Positions 45,685-54,258 of a stretch of DNA of 64,000 bases are shown here, piece after piece. Made by a program: the position numbers and the translations under genes. This DNA comes from Saccharothrix deserti. GTDB lineage: Bacteria; Actinomycetota; Actinomycetes; Mycobacteriales; Pseudonocardiaceae. Every line of letters starts with the position of its first letter. The first letter of the stretch is position 1. The stretch covers positions 398,549-462,548 of the forward strand of contig NZ_VKAB01000011.1 of the NCBI RefSeq assembly GCF_009769385.1, read 5' to 3'. The notes beneath the pieces were generated by a model. It was not told where the DNA came from. It saw nothing but the letters and a program-made list of their open reading frames with translations, and ran no database searches.

Positions 45685-47553
45685 TCAGGCTCGGAACGAC
45701 TTCGCGCCCACCGCGCCTCTTTCACCGGACACAGGCTCATCGGACACAGGCTCGTCGGCTGCCACCTCGTCGAGGAAACCGCCGGACTGGTGGCGCCACA
45801 GCTTCGCGTACGCCCCGTCGGCGTCGAGCAGCTCGGCGTGCGTGCCCTGTTCGACGATCCGGCCCCGGTCGAGCACGATCAGTCGATCCATCCGCACGAC
45901 CGTGCTCAGCCGGTGCGCCACGACGAGCGCGGTGCGGTCCTCCATGAGCTGCCACAGCGCCTCCTGGACCAGCACCTCGCTCTCCGAGTCCAACGCGCTG
46001 GTCGCCTCGTCCAGCAGCAGGACCGGCGCGTCGCGCAGGATCGCGCGGGCCAGCGCGACCCGCTGCCGCTGCCCGCCGGACAGCTTGATCCCGCGTTCGC
46101 CGACCACCGTGTCGAACCCCTCGGGCAGCGCGTCCGCGAACTCCGTCACGTGGGCGGCGTGCGCGGCGCGGCGGATCTCGGCGTCGGTCGCTCCCGGCCG
46201 CGCGAACGCGATGTTCTCGCGCAACGTCCGGTGGAACATGGCCGGGTCCTGAGGCACGTACGCGATCAGGCTGCGCAGGTCGGCCTGGCGCATGCGTGCG
46301 ATGTCCTGGCCGCCGATGAGGATGCGGCCTTCGTCGATGTCCATCAGCCGCAGCAGCAACCGGGTGAGCGTGGTCTTGCCGCCGCCGGAGCGGCCGACGA
46401 GCCCGACCCGCGTGCCCGCCGGGATGTCCAGGTCCAGCCCGGTGAACAGCGGCTTGCTCCCGCCGTGCGCGAACCCCACGCGCTCGAACCGCACCCCGGA
46501 GTCCTTGACCCGCAACGGTTCCGGGTGCTCCGGGTCGAGCACGGTCGGCGGGTCGAGCAGCAGTTCGGTGAACTGGGCGGCCTCGGTGAGCGTGCTCTCG
46601 ACCCGGCGGTAGATCTGGTTGAACTCGAACATGATCCGCGTCGCGTTGCCGAAGTACGCGAACGTCACCACGATCGCCTCGACGCTGAGCCCGCCGCTGA
46701 CCCCGACGGCGACCGCGAGACCGAGCGCGTTGGTGAGCACGGACAGCGGCGCGACCACGGTGTCGATGCGCAGGTTGCCGTAGTCCCACGACCGCAGCGC
46801 CAGCATGCGGCTCTCGGCGGTGCGGGTGCGGTGCTCTTCGCCCTCGCGCTGCTCGGCGGCGAACGCCCGCACCGTCTCCATGTTCATGAGCGTGTCGGCG
46901 ACGTGGCCGGACACCCGCGCGTAGGCGGCCTCGCGCTCGTCGACCATCTGCTGGCGGCGGCGGATGAGCGGCAAGACCACGGATCCCGTGACGAGGATCA
47001 GGCCGAGCAGCACCACGACGAGCAGCGGGTCGTAACCCCACAGGACGACACACGCGAAGCCCAGCGGGACGAGGTTGGCGACGATCTTGAACGCCACCGT
47101 GTCCACGAACTCCTCGAAGCGGGACGCGAAGCTCAGCACCCGCTTGGTGAGCGACCCGGCGAAGTTGTCGTGGAAGAACGCCGCGTCCTTGCCGAGCAGC
47201 GCGTCCATGCCGAAGATGGACAGGTGCTCGATCCCGCGCGCGTCCGTGCGGTTGATGCAGTGCATGCCGATGCGCCACAGCAGTTCCGCGAACAGGATCA
47301 GGCCACCGAAGGCCAGCACGTACGGCAGCACGGTGGCGAGACTGGTGTCACCACCGTCCGCGAGCCGACCCACGAGGGCGCCCACCGCCAGGGGCGCGAG
47401 GTAGAGCTGGCACGTGACGCCCAGCGCGGGCATCATGAGCGCGCCCACGGCGACGTACCGGAGGCGCCACAACTCCCTGCCGTACAGGCGCAGGGCGAGT
47501 AACACCGCCTTTTTGCGGGCGTGGACAGGTTTTTCGAACCCTGGCGCGACCAT
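45685..47553 (-). CDS. ABC exporter, fused permease and ATPase
   Basis: 622 residues. Six membrane helices (about 30-330), then an ATPase domain (about 365-600) with Walker A 'GRSGGGKTTLTR', signature 'IKLSGGQRQRVAL', Walker B 'VLLLDEATSALDSES' and H-loop 'VVAHRLSTV'. A half-transporter of the type-IV exporter family, so it works as a homodimer or with a partner not seen here. The C-terminus has a duplicated DEPVS peptide from a short DNA repeat. GGGAG precedes the ATG. Cargo unknown. Confidence 0.93.
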   Translation of the reverse strand: MVAPGFEKPVHARKKAVLLALRLYGRELWRLRYVAVGALMMPALGVTCQLYLAPLAVGALVGRLADGGDTSLATVLPYVLAFGGLILFAELLWRIGMHCINRTDARGIEHLSIFGMDALLGKDAAFFHDNFAGSLTKRVLSFASRFEEFVDTVAFKIVANLVPLGFACVVLWGYDPLLVVVLLGLILVTGSVVLPLIRRRQQMVDEREAAYARVSGHVADTLMNMETVRAFAAEQREGEEHRTRTAESRMLALRSWDYGNLRIDTVVAPLSVLTNALGLAVAVGVSGGLSVEAIVVTFAYFGNATRIMFEFNQIYRRVESTLTEAAQFTELLLDPPTVLDPEHPEPLRVKDSGVRFERVGFAHGGSKPLFTGLDLDIPAGTRVGLVGRSGGGKTTLTRLLLRLMDIDEGRILIGGQDIARMRQADLRSLIAYVPQDPAMFHRTLRENIAFARPGATDAEIRRAAHAAHVTEFADALPEGFDTVVGERGIKLSGGQRQRVALARAILRDAPVLLLDEATSALDSESEVLVQEALWQLMEDRTALVVAHRLSTVVRMDRLIVLDRGRIVEQGTHAELLDADGAYAKLWRHQSGGFLDEVAADEPVSDEPVSGERGAVGAKSFRA

Positions 47554-47682
47554 CCGACTCCCTTCGGAGGCACCGTGGCCATGCTCATGCTGCCGCAGTG
47601 GACCGGGAGAGAGCGATCGAATATCGGCCGGCGGTGATGGGAGTGGGCGTTGGTCGTCAGGTATGCGCGAGGTGTGACGTGA

Positions 47683-49647
47683 TCAACGAGCCGTCACCCG
47701 CAACACCGGTTCGCCGTGCGCGTCACCGGCTGGATGACCGACGAGCGCGGTGAATGCCGGTGTCCGCACCAGCACGCCCTCCTCGGCTGCCTCCGCGGAC
47801 ACCGGCATCGGGACCGCCTCCGGCCCGTAGCACAGCGCGAAGACGACGCGGCCGTGCGGCATGTCGGAGACCGGTTCGGCCAGGACGTGGTTGGTCGCGA
47901 CGACCCGCTGCCAGCCCGCGTCCGGATTGCCGTACCCCCTCGGGTCGTCGCCCAGCGCGAACGCCACCTGTTCCTGGGTCAGATCGACGGTCTGCGTGCT
48001 GTTGACGTACGCCGGGCCGTCCGGCGGGTTCACCACGCGCAGGGCCGCACCCGCGCTGATCGCGAACCCATCGGCCAGCAGAACACCTTTCGTCGTCAGC
48101 ACTTCGCCCGGCCCGCCCAGGTCGAACGGCGCGCCACCGGGTTCGGCGACCGTCCGGATCCTGCGCTGCCGTTCCCCGTCCGCGGTCGCGTACGGCAGGC
48201 CGGCCAGGAACGTCACCTCCACGTCGGCGGGCAGCGCGGCGCGGTCGAGCACCGCCACCACGTGCATCCGCTCGCCGTCGGACACGTACAGCTGTTGCAC
48301 GGCGAGCATGACCTGGTCCCTGGTGACCACGGCCTTGGTCACCAGCTTCGCGCCGAGCCCGTCGCCGGTCGCGTCGCGCACGCGTGCGGGTCCGAGCGGG
48401 CGGGTGAGCAGCAGCGTCTTCCCGTCCGGGTACCGGACGAGCGGCCCGATCCCGTGCTGGTGGTCGACCACGGACTCGATCACCGCGGTCGAGCCCGCGT
48501 CGATCAGGTACGGGGTGAGCTGCCCGGTCAGCGACACCGACACCTGCCCGTGCCGCAGCGAGTAGGGCGTGTGCACCGGCCCACCGGAGGTGTCGCGGTA
48601 CCACTTGTGGTCGTCCTGCCAGAACCACACGGTCGTGAACGCGAAGTGGCCGCTCGCAACGCCGGGTGTGGCGGCACAGTAGTAGGCCACGCGCCGGTCG
48701 CCGAGGTAGCGGCCGAGGTCTGCCCGGATGCGGCCGCTGAAGAACCGCAGTCCCAGCATGCCCTCGCACCCGCTGTGCTGCTCGCTGTACCTGGGGCCGC
48801 CGAAGTCGAAGCCACGGGCGGACAGCCTGCACTCCAGGTGCCGGGCGATCTCGTCGCCGTCGTCGAGGAAGCACTGCTCCCCGCTGACCTGGTGGGCACG
48901 GGCCAGGAAGGTCAGCGAGATGGGCAGGTAGTTCTGGTCGTGGCCCGCGCCGTGCTCCACCGGCAGCCGCAAGCCCCGGTCGGTGATCCGCTTCGACCTG
49001 ACCTCGCTGTGGTACAACGCCATCGACTCGTCCACTATGGACTTGTCGGGGAGCAGTCGCCCCAGGGTCAGACCCGCCACCACGGCGCCGATCGCCTGGT
49101 TCGCCGTCTGCTGCGGGTTGAACACGCTGGCCTCGGTCAACCACCGCCAGAACCCGGTTGCCACGTCGGCCAGCTCGGCGTACCGCGCGTCGGTGAACAG
49201 GCCTTGGCCGAGTTCCAGCACGTTGACCGCGTGCAGCATGGCCCACACGGTGCTCGGCCAGTCCCCGAAGGGGTGTTCCCCGTCGCCCAGCACGTACCGC
49301 GCGTACGGCAGTCCGCTGTGCCGGACCCGGTAGAACAGCTCGCCGGGGTTGTCGGTCCGGAAGACCCGTTCGGACAGCACGAAGTCCAGGCCGCGCCGAG
49401 CCGCTTCGACCAGTTCGGCGTCCCGTCGATCACCGCGGTGCCAGGCCAGGCACAGCAACGAGAGCACGCCGAGCGACATGTCACCGACGTCGTCATCGGC
49501 GGCCGGGTCCTCGAAGTTGCCGTCCGGGCGCTGGCGTGCGATCGCCGCGGCCACCGCCTCGGCGAGCACCGCCCGCAGCTGTTCGTCGTCGTCGGGCAGG
49601 TTGTGCACGCTGGCGTGCTGGCTCGGCAGGTACACCGCGGAGGTCAT
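47683..49647 (-). CDS. Putative alpha/alpha-toroid polysaccharide-active enzyme
   Basis: 654 residues, no signal peptide. The first 330 or so residues are helical with repeated aromatic motifs ('YARYVLGDGEHPFGDWPSTV', 'EHGAGHDQNYLPISLTFLAR'); the rest is mainly beta strands ('HFAFTTVWFWQDDHKWYRDT'). This alpha/alpha-barrel plus beta-sandwich plan resembles heparinase II/III-like and related polysaccharide lyases or hydrolases, but I cannot assign a CAZy family. It is divergent from the ROK regulator and next to the mannoside ABC/GH38 operon, so a role on an imported oligosaccharide is likely. Confidence 0.6.
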   Translation of the reverse strand: MTSAVYLPSQHASVHNLPDDDEQLRAVLAEAVAAAIARQRPDGNFEDPAADDDVGDMSLGVLSLLCLAWHRGDRRDAELVEAARRGLDFVLSERVFRTDNPGELFYRVRHSGLPYARYVLGDGEHPFGDWPSTVWAMLHAVNVLELGQGLFTDARYAELADVATGFWRWLTEASVFNPQQTANQAIGAVVAGLTLGRLLPDKSIVDESMALYHSEVRSKRITDRGLRLPVEHGAGHDQNYLPISLTFLARAHQVSGEQCFLDDGDEIARHLECRLSARGFDFGGPRYSEQHSGCEGMLGLRFFSGRIRADLGRYLGDRRVAYYCAATPGVASGHFAFTTVWFWQDDHKWYRDTSGGPVHTPYSLRHGQVSVSLTGQLTPYLIDAGSTAVIESVVDHQHGIGPLVRYPDGKTLLLTRPLGPARVRDATGDGLGAKLVTKAVVTRDQVMLAVQQLYVSDGERMHVVAVLDRAALPADVEVTFLAGLPYATADGERQRRIRTVAEPGGAPFDLGGPGEVLTTKGVLLADGFAISAGAALRVVNPPDGPAYVNSTQTVDLTQEQVAFALGDDPRGYGNPDAGWQRVVATNHVLAEPVSDMPHGRVVFALCYGPEAVPMPVSAEAAEEGVLVRTPAFTALVGHPAGDAHGEPVLRVTAR

Positions 49648-49662
49648 CGCAACTCCAGGCCG

Positions 49663-49682
49663 GTGGTCCGGGAACGGACCAC
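49663..49682. promoter_or_regulatory. Inverted repeat upstream of the toroid-enzyme gene
   Basis: Perfect arms GTGGTCCG / CGGACCAC with spacer GGAA, 16 bp upstream of the toroid-enzyme start. The right arm continues as CGGACCACTGTGGAAC; nearly the same string, CGGACCACTGGAAC, lies upstream of the ABC transporter genes at about 50984. Likely a binding site for the locus regulator. Confidence 0.6.
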
Positions 49683-49824
49683 TGTGGAACCGACACCGGT
49701 GGTGTGCGTGGGTTGGGACGCTCCTTCCCGCTGTTCTCCTGGGCGAAGCGGCTGGGACCCGCCGTGTTCGTTAAGCAGTAAACTTACGAGCACGCTCCGC
49801 TGTCAAGGTATACGGTTCCCCACC

Positions 49825-50940
49825 ATGGTGGCGTTAGCGCTGTCCGACAGCGCTCGCGAGGTGTTCACCGGCCTGGCGACGCTGCGGCGCGCCACCCGAC
49901 CGGAGCTGGCCGCCGCGTGCGGGCTGTCCAAGCCGACCATCTCCGCGGCCGTCGCCGAACTCGAAGCGCTCGGACTCGTCGAGCGCAACGGCACCGCGCA
50001 CGGCGCGACCGGCCGTTCGGCGGCGGTCTACCGACTCGGCCCCGCCGCCGGGTACGTGCTGGCCGTGGACCGCGGCTCCACCCAGGTCGCCTACCGCGCG
50101 GTCGGCCTGGACGGGCGCCTGCTGGACCAGGACCACACCGACGAGCCGGACGCCGCGCGCACCATGGTCCGCACCGCGCTGCGCAGACGTACCCGGAGCG
50201 GCCCGCTGAGGGCTGTGGTGGTCGCGGTCTCCGACGTGGTCACGCCGGAAGGCCGCCGCGGCGACCCCGCGGTCGACCAGCGGATTCGCGCCGCCGTCGA
50301 CGGTCTCGGCCTGCCGCGCGGCGCAAGCGTCAGGGCTGAGAACAACGTCAACTGCGCCGCTGTCGCCGAACTGCACGCGGGCACGAGCGGGTCCAGGGAC
50401 ACGTTCGTCTACCTCCAGGTCGGCGTGGGTATCGGCGCAGGCCTGGTGGTCAACGGCCGGCTGGTGCGCGGTGTGAACGGGGCCGCGGGCGAGGTCGCAC
50501 GGCTGGCCTACCCGTGGGTGGACGACCAGGCCGCCCGCCCCGATGCGCTGGAGGCGCGTCTCGGTTCGCCCGGTCTGCTGCGCCGGGCACGGGCCAGGTG
50601 GTCGGCCGGGCACGGCCCGGTACCCGACAGCGCGGCGACCCTGTTCGAGCTGGCCGACCGGGGGCACCCGTTGGCGGGCGAGCTGGTGGCCGAGCACTCC
50701 GGTGAGGTGGGCAAGCTGGCCGCGTCGATCAGCGCCGTGCTCGACCCCGGCCTGATCGTGCTGGGCGGCGGTGTCGGCGGCAACCCGTTGCTCACCGAGG
50801 GCGTCGCGGCCACGCTCACGACGTTGAGTTGGCCGACCGAGGTGGCCGTCAGCAGGCTGGGTGAGCAGGCCACCGTGCTGGGTGCGACCCACCTGGCCAG
50901 GGAGCAAGGCGTTCTGGCGGCGACCTTGACAGCCGTGTGA
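49825..50940 (+). CDS. ROK family transcriptional regulator
   Basis: 371 residues from ATG 49825; TACGGT ends 8 nt upstream. N-terminal winged helix ('RRATRPELAAACGLSKPTIS', 'AVAELEALGLVERNG') followed by the ROK sugar-kinase-like fold: 'YVLAVDRGSTQVAYRAVG' for the DxG(S/T) ATP loop, 'NNVNCAAVAELHAG', 'GVGIGAGLVVNGRLVRG' and 'GAAGEVARL'. The usual ROK zinc cysteine motif (CxCGxxGC) is absent. It probably senses a sugar and represses the divergent enzyme and the downstream ABC/GH38 genes. The long upstream part of this frame is antisense and excluded. Confidence 0.92.
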   Translation: MVALALSDSAREVFTGLATLRRATRPELAAACGLSKPTISAAVAELEALGLVERNGTAHGATGRSAAVYRLGPAAGYVLAVDRGSTQVAYRAVGLDGRLLDQDHTDEPDAARTMVRTALRRRTRSGPLRAVVVAVSDVVTPEGRRGDPAVDQRIRAAVDGLGLPRGASVRAENNVNCAAVAELHAGTSGSRDTFVYLQVGVGIGAGLVVNGRLVRGVNGAAGEVARLAYPWVDDQAARPDALEARLGSPGLLRRARARWSAGHGPVPDSAATLFELADRGHPLAGELVAEHSGEVGKLAASISAVLDPGLIVLGGGVGGNPLLTEGVAATLTTLSWPTEVAVSRLGEQATVLGATHLAREQGVLAATLTAV

Positions 50941-50957
50941 CCGCTTCCTACAGTCTC

Positions 50958-50996
50958 GGCAAGCGCTTTCCGGTTCCCTGGGACGGACCACTGGAA
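50958..50996. promoter_or_regulatory. Regulatory region before the sugar ABC operon
   Basis: AAGCGCTT (50961-50968) is the palindromic core of LacI-family operators. It is followed by GGTTCC (50972-50977) and the CGGACCACTGGAAC string (from 50984) shared with the divergent promoter at 49663-49690. Both lie between the ROK stop and the first permease. Two regulators may act here: a LacI-type protein not seen in the window, and the ROK protein. Confidence 0.5.
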
Positions 50997-51094
50997 CGGC
51001 GCCGTGCGTGGGGTCGGACGACGTCGAACACCAACTCGCGTTCACCCGTGTCAACGGCAGTCCAGCAGCGATGACGTCCCAGGAGTGAAGCCCA

Positions 51095-52048
51095 ATGTCG
51101 GAGAACGCCGGCGTCGCCGTGCTCGAACCGCCTGCCACCGCGCCCGGCGCCCCGGCACCCGCGCGCAAGCGGAAGCGGCACAAGCACAACAGAGCGGGCT
51201 ACGCCTTCCTGGCCCCGTGGCTGATCGGCATCTTCGGTCTCACCCTGATCCCGATGCTGTACTCGCTGTACCTGTCGCTGACCAAGTTCAACCTGCTGAC
51301 CGATCCGCAGTGGACCGGGTTGGACAACTACGCCCGGCTGCTGTCCGACGAGCGCTACCTGCAGTCGATCAAGGTCACCTTGCTGTACGTGGTGACGTCG
51401 GTGCCGCTGAAGCTGGCCGCGGCGCTGCTGGTCGCCGTGGCGCTCAACCGCGGCCTGAAGGCGCTGGGGTTCTACCGCGCGACGTTCTACCTGCCGTCGC
51501 TGCTCGGCGCGAGCGTCGCGGTATCGGTGATGTGGCGGCAGATCTTCTCCCGCGACGGACTGCTCAACGACTTCCTCGCCCTGTTCGGCATCCGGGGCGC
51601 GGACTGGATCGGCGATCCCCGGTACGCGCTGTGGACGCTGGTGCTGCTGTCCGCCTGGCAGTTCGGCACCCCGATGCTGATCTTCCTGGCCGGGCTCAAG
51701 CAGCTGCCGCAGGACCTGTACGAGGCCGCCGAACTGGACGGCGCGGGCCGGTTCCGGGTGTTCTTCTCCATCACCCTGCCGCTGCTGTCCCCGATGGTCT
51801 TCTTCAACCTCGTGTTGGAGACGATCAACGCGTTCCAGACGTTCACGCCGGCCTACGTGGTCTCGGGCGGCCTGGGCGGTCCGATCGACTCGACCCTGCT
51901 GTACACGCTCTACCTGTACTTCAGGGGCTTCGGCAGCATGCAGATGGGCTACGCGTCGGCGATGGCCTGGGTGCTGTTCGCGGTGATCGGAGCGTTCACC
52001 GCGCTGTACTTCTGGTCCGCCCGCCGCTGGGTCAACTACACGGATTGA
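51095..52048 (+). CDS. Sugar ABC transporter permease (MalF type)
   Basis: 317 residues. A basic cytoplasmic start ('ARKRKRHKHNRAGYAF') precedes six membrane helices; the EAA loop is 'LYEAAELDGAGRFRVFFSIT'. AGGAG lies 8 bases before the ATG. It forms the membrane channel with the next gene product. No ATP-binding subunit is encoded nearby, as is common in actinomycetes, where one MsiK-like ATPase serves several sugar importers. Confidence 0.94.
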   Translation: MSENAGVAVLEPPATAPGAPAPARKRKRHKHNRAGYAFLAPWLIGIFGLTLIPMLYSLYLSLTKFNLLTDPQWTGLDNYARLLSDERYLQSIKVTLLYVVTSVPLKLAAALLVAVALNRGLKALGFYRATFYLPSLLGASVAVSVMWRQIFSRDGLLNDFLALFGIRGADWIGDPRYALWTLVLLSAWQFGTPMLIFLAGLKQLPQDLYEAAELDGAGRFRVFFSITLPLLSPMVFFNLVLETINAFQTFTPAYVVSGGLGGPIDSTLLYTLYLYFRGFGSMQMGYASAMAWVLFAVIGAFTALYFWSARRWVNYTD

Positions 52049-52061
52049 GAGGGGATTCGCG

Positions 52062-52913
52062 ATGACCACGACCGCCAAGCCCCGCAGGCGCGTGAAGTAC
52101 CACTGGCGCGCGCACACCCTGCTGCTCGTCATCCTGGTGGTGATGATCTACCCGATCGTGTGGCTGGTCGGCGCGTCGTTCAAGCCGGAGAACCAGATCT
52201 TCACCACGGTCAACCCGCTCCCGTTCGGCTTCACCATCGCCAACTACGTCAACGGCTGGACCGCGACCGGCACCTCGTTCACCGTCTACCTGTCCAACTC
52301 GCTGACCATCTCGGCCTGCGTGGTGGTCGGCAACCTGGTGTCCTGCTCGCTGGCGGCGTACGCGTTCGCCCGGCTGGACTTCGCGTTCCGCCGGACGTGG
52401 TTCGCCCTGATGCTGGGCACGATGATGCTGCCGTTCCAGGCCACCCTGATCCCGCAGTACTCCATCTTCTACGAGCTGAACTGGATCAACACGTTCCTGC
52501 CGCTGGTGGTGCCGCACCTGTTGGCCTACGACGCCTTCTTCATCTTCCTGATGGTCCAGTTCATCCGCGGCATCCCGAGGGAGCTGGACGAGGCCGCGGC
52601 ACTGGACGGCGCCGGTCACGTGCGGGTGTTCGTCAGCGTGATCCTGCCGCTGATGAAGCCCGCGCTGATCACCACCACGATCCTGACGTTCATCTGGACG
52701 TTCAACGACTTCCTGCGCCAGCTGGTGTACCTGTCGGACAACACCCGCTACACGGCGCCGCTGGGCCTGAACTCGTTCGTGGACAGGGCGAGCGGGTCCA
52801 GCTACGGCGGGATGCTGGCGATGTCGGTGGTCACCCTGGTGCCCACGGTCGCCGTGTTCCTGATCTCGCAGAAGCGCCTCGTCGAAGGCATGGCGACCAC
52901 CGGTCTCAAGTAG
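52062..52913 (+). CDS. Sugar ABC transporter permease (MalG type)
   Basis: 283 residues, six membrane helices, EAA loop 'DEAAALDGAGHVRVFVSVIL'. 13 bp after the MalF-type gene with GAGAGGGG upstream, so one transcript. Ends with 'FLISQKRLVEGMATTGLK', typical of MalG-like carbohydrate permeases. Confidence 0.94.
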   Translation: MTTTAKPRRRVKYHWRAHTLLLVILVVMIYPIVWLVGASFKPENQIFTTVNPLPFGFTIANYVNGWTATGTSFTVYLSNSLTISACVVVGNLVSCSLAAYAFARLDFAFRRTWFALMLGTMMLPFQATLIPQYSIFYELNWINTFLPLVVPHLLAYDAFFIFLMVQFIRGIPRELDEAAALDGAGHVRVFVSVILPLMKPALITTTILTFIWTFNDFLRQLVYLSDNTRYTAPLGLNSFVDRASGSSYGGMLAMSVVTLVPTVAVFLISQKRLVEGMATTGLK

Positions 52914-52944
52914 TCCTTCCACCGCCAGAGAAGGGGAGCGGCAC

Positions 52945-54255
52945 ATGTCCGAAAACCTGTCCAGGAGGGGGTTCCTCGGCCTGACGGCCGGTGGACTCGC
53001 CGCGACCGCCCTCGCGGGCTGCGGCTTCGCCCCACCCGACAACGCCGGCTCGTCCGGCAACTCGCTGGTGTTCCGCTGGTGGGGCGGTGAGGCCCGCAAC
53101 AAGGCGTACCAGGAAGCGCTCAAGGTGTTCACCGAGAAGACCGGCGTCGCGGTGGAGACCCAGTACTCCGGCTACGACGGCTACTTCAACAAGCTGAACA
53201 CCGAGTTCGCGGGCGGCAACCCGCCGGACATCTTCCAGATGGACACCGCCCTGGTGAGCACCTACGCGGCCAAGGGCGTGCTGACCGATTTGTCCGGCTA
53301 CGTCCCGGACACCATCCACCTGGACACGCTGTACTCCGCGGTGCGCACGGCCGGCACGGTGAACGGCGTGCCCTACGGCGTGCCGTCGGGCTCGGGTTTC
53401 GCCCCGATCCTCTTCGACAAGACCCTCTTCGAACAGGCCAAGATCGCTCCGCCGACGGACAACTGGACGTGGGACGACTTCGGTGCGATCGCGGGCGAGA
53501 TGTCCAAGGCGCTGGGGGAGGGCAAGTACGGCGCGCTGGACGCCTCCAAGGACGACTCCGGGGCACTGCAGCCGTGGCTGCGCCAGCGAGGCAAGGACCT
53601 GTACACCACCGACGGCAAGCTCGGCTTCACCGCGGCCGACCTTACGGAGTGGTTCACCTTCTGGGCCGGGCTGCGGGCGTCCGGCGCGATCTGCCCGCCG
53701 GAGATGCTGTCCAGCACGGACTCCGCGACCGGCAACCACCCGCTGATCGCCGGGCAGATCGCGATGACCACCGGGTGGGGGTTGGCGCAGATGCAGCCGT
53801 TGACCCAGCACACCCTGGACGCCGTGATCGTCCCGCGCGGCAGCAACGGCAAGACCGGCCAGGCGCCCAGCGGTGGCGTGCTGCTGTGCATCCCGGTCAA
53901 GAGCAAGAACCCCGACGCGGCGGCCAAGCTGATCGACTTCTTCGTCAGCGACACCGATGCCATCAAGACCATGGGCATGACGCGCGGTATCCCGCCGTCG
54001 GACAAGGCGTTGGACATCCTGCTCCCGTCGCTGAGCGGGTGGGACAAGAAGGACGTCACCCACGGCCAGTACGTGGCCCAGGAGGTCGCCAAGGACGGCC
54101 TGCCCAGCGCACCCACCGCCCCGCCGGGCTACAACGACGTGAAGACCGCGCTGGACGCCACGGCCAAGCAGATCGCGTTCGGCAGGATGTCCATCGCGGA
54201 CGGCGTGAGCCAGTTCTTCCGCGACGCCGAGGCCGCGCTGGCCGGCGCCAAGTAG
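52945..54255 (+). CDS. Sugar-binding lipoprotein of the ABC importer
   Basis: 436 residues. The N-terminus combines a Tat-like 'SRRGFLG' with a lipobox 'LAGC' (Cys29 or so), so it is probably exported folded and lipid-anchored. 'LVFRWWGGEARNKAYQEALK' and 'GNPPDIFQMDTALVSTYAAK' are the family-1 solute-binding signature; 'GWGLAQMQPL' is the substrate cleft region. It should deliver a manno-oligosaccharide or related sugar, judging from the GH38 gene 3 bp downstream. GAAGGGGAG precedes the ATG. Confidence 0.93.
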   Translation: MSENLSRRGFLGLTAGGLAATALAGCGFAPPDNAGSSGNSLVFRWWGGEARNKAYQEALKVFTEKTGVAVETQYSGYDGYFNKLNTEFAGGNPPDIFQMDTALVSTYAAKGVLTDLSGYVPDTIHLDTLYSAVRTAGTVNGVPYGVPSGSGFAPILFDKTLFEQAKIAPPTDNWTWDDFGAIAGEMSKALGEGKYGALDASKDDSGALQPWLRQRGKDLYTTDGKLGFTAADLTEWFTFWAGLRASGAICPPEMLSSTDSATGNHPLIAGQIAMTTGWGLAQMQPLTQHTLDAVIVPRGSNGKTGQAPSGGVLLCIPVKSKNPDAAAKLIDFFVSDTDAIKTMGMTRGIPPSDKALDILLPSLSGWDKKDVTHGQYVAQEVAKDGLPSAPTAPPGYNDVKTALDATAKQIAFGRMSIADGVSQFFRDAEAALAGAK

Positions 54256-54258
54256 CAC

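Noticed and set aside
47716..49824. Long plus-strand frame upstream of the ROK start
   Set aside because: It is antisense to the toroid-enzyme gene; the ROK homology begins at ATG 49825 after a -10 box.
52945..54255. Missing ABC ATPase taken as a broken operon
   Set aside because: Actinobacterial sugar importers commonly lack their own ATPase and share an MsiK-type subunit, so absence here is normal.
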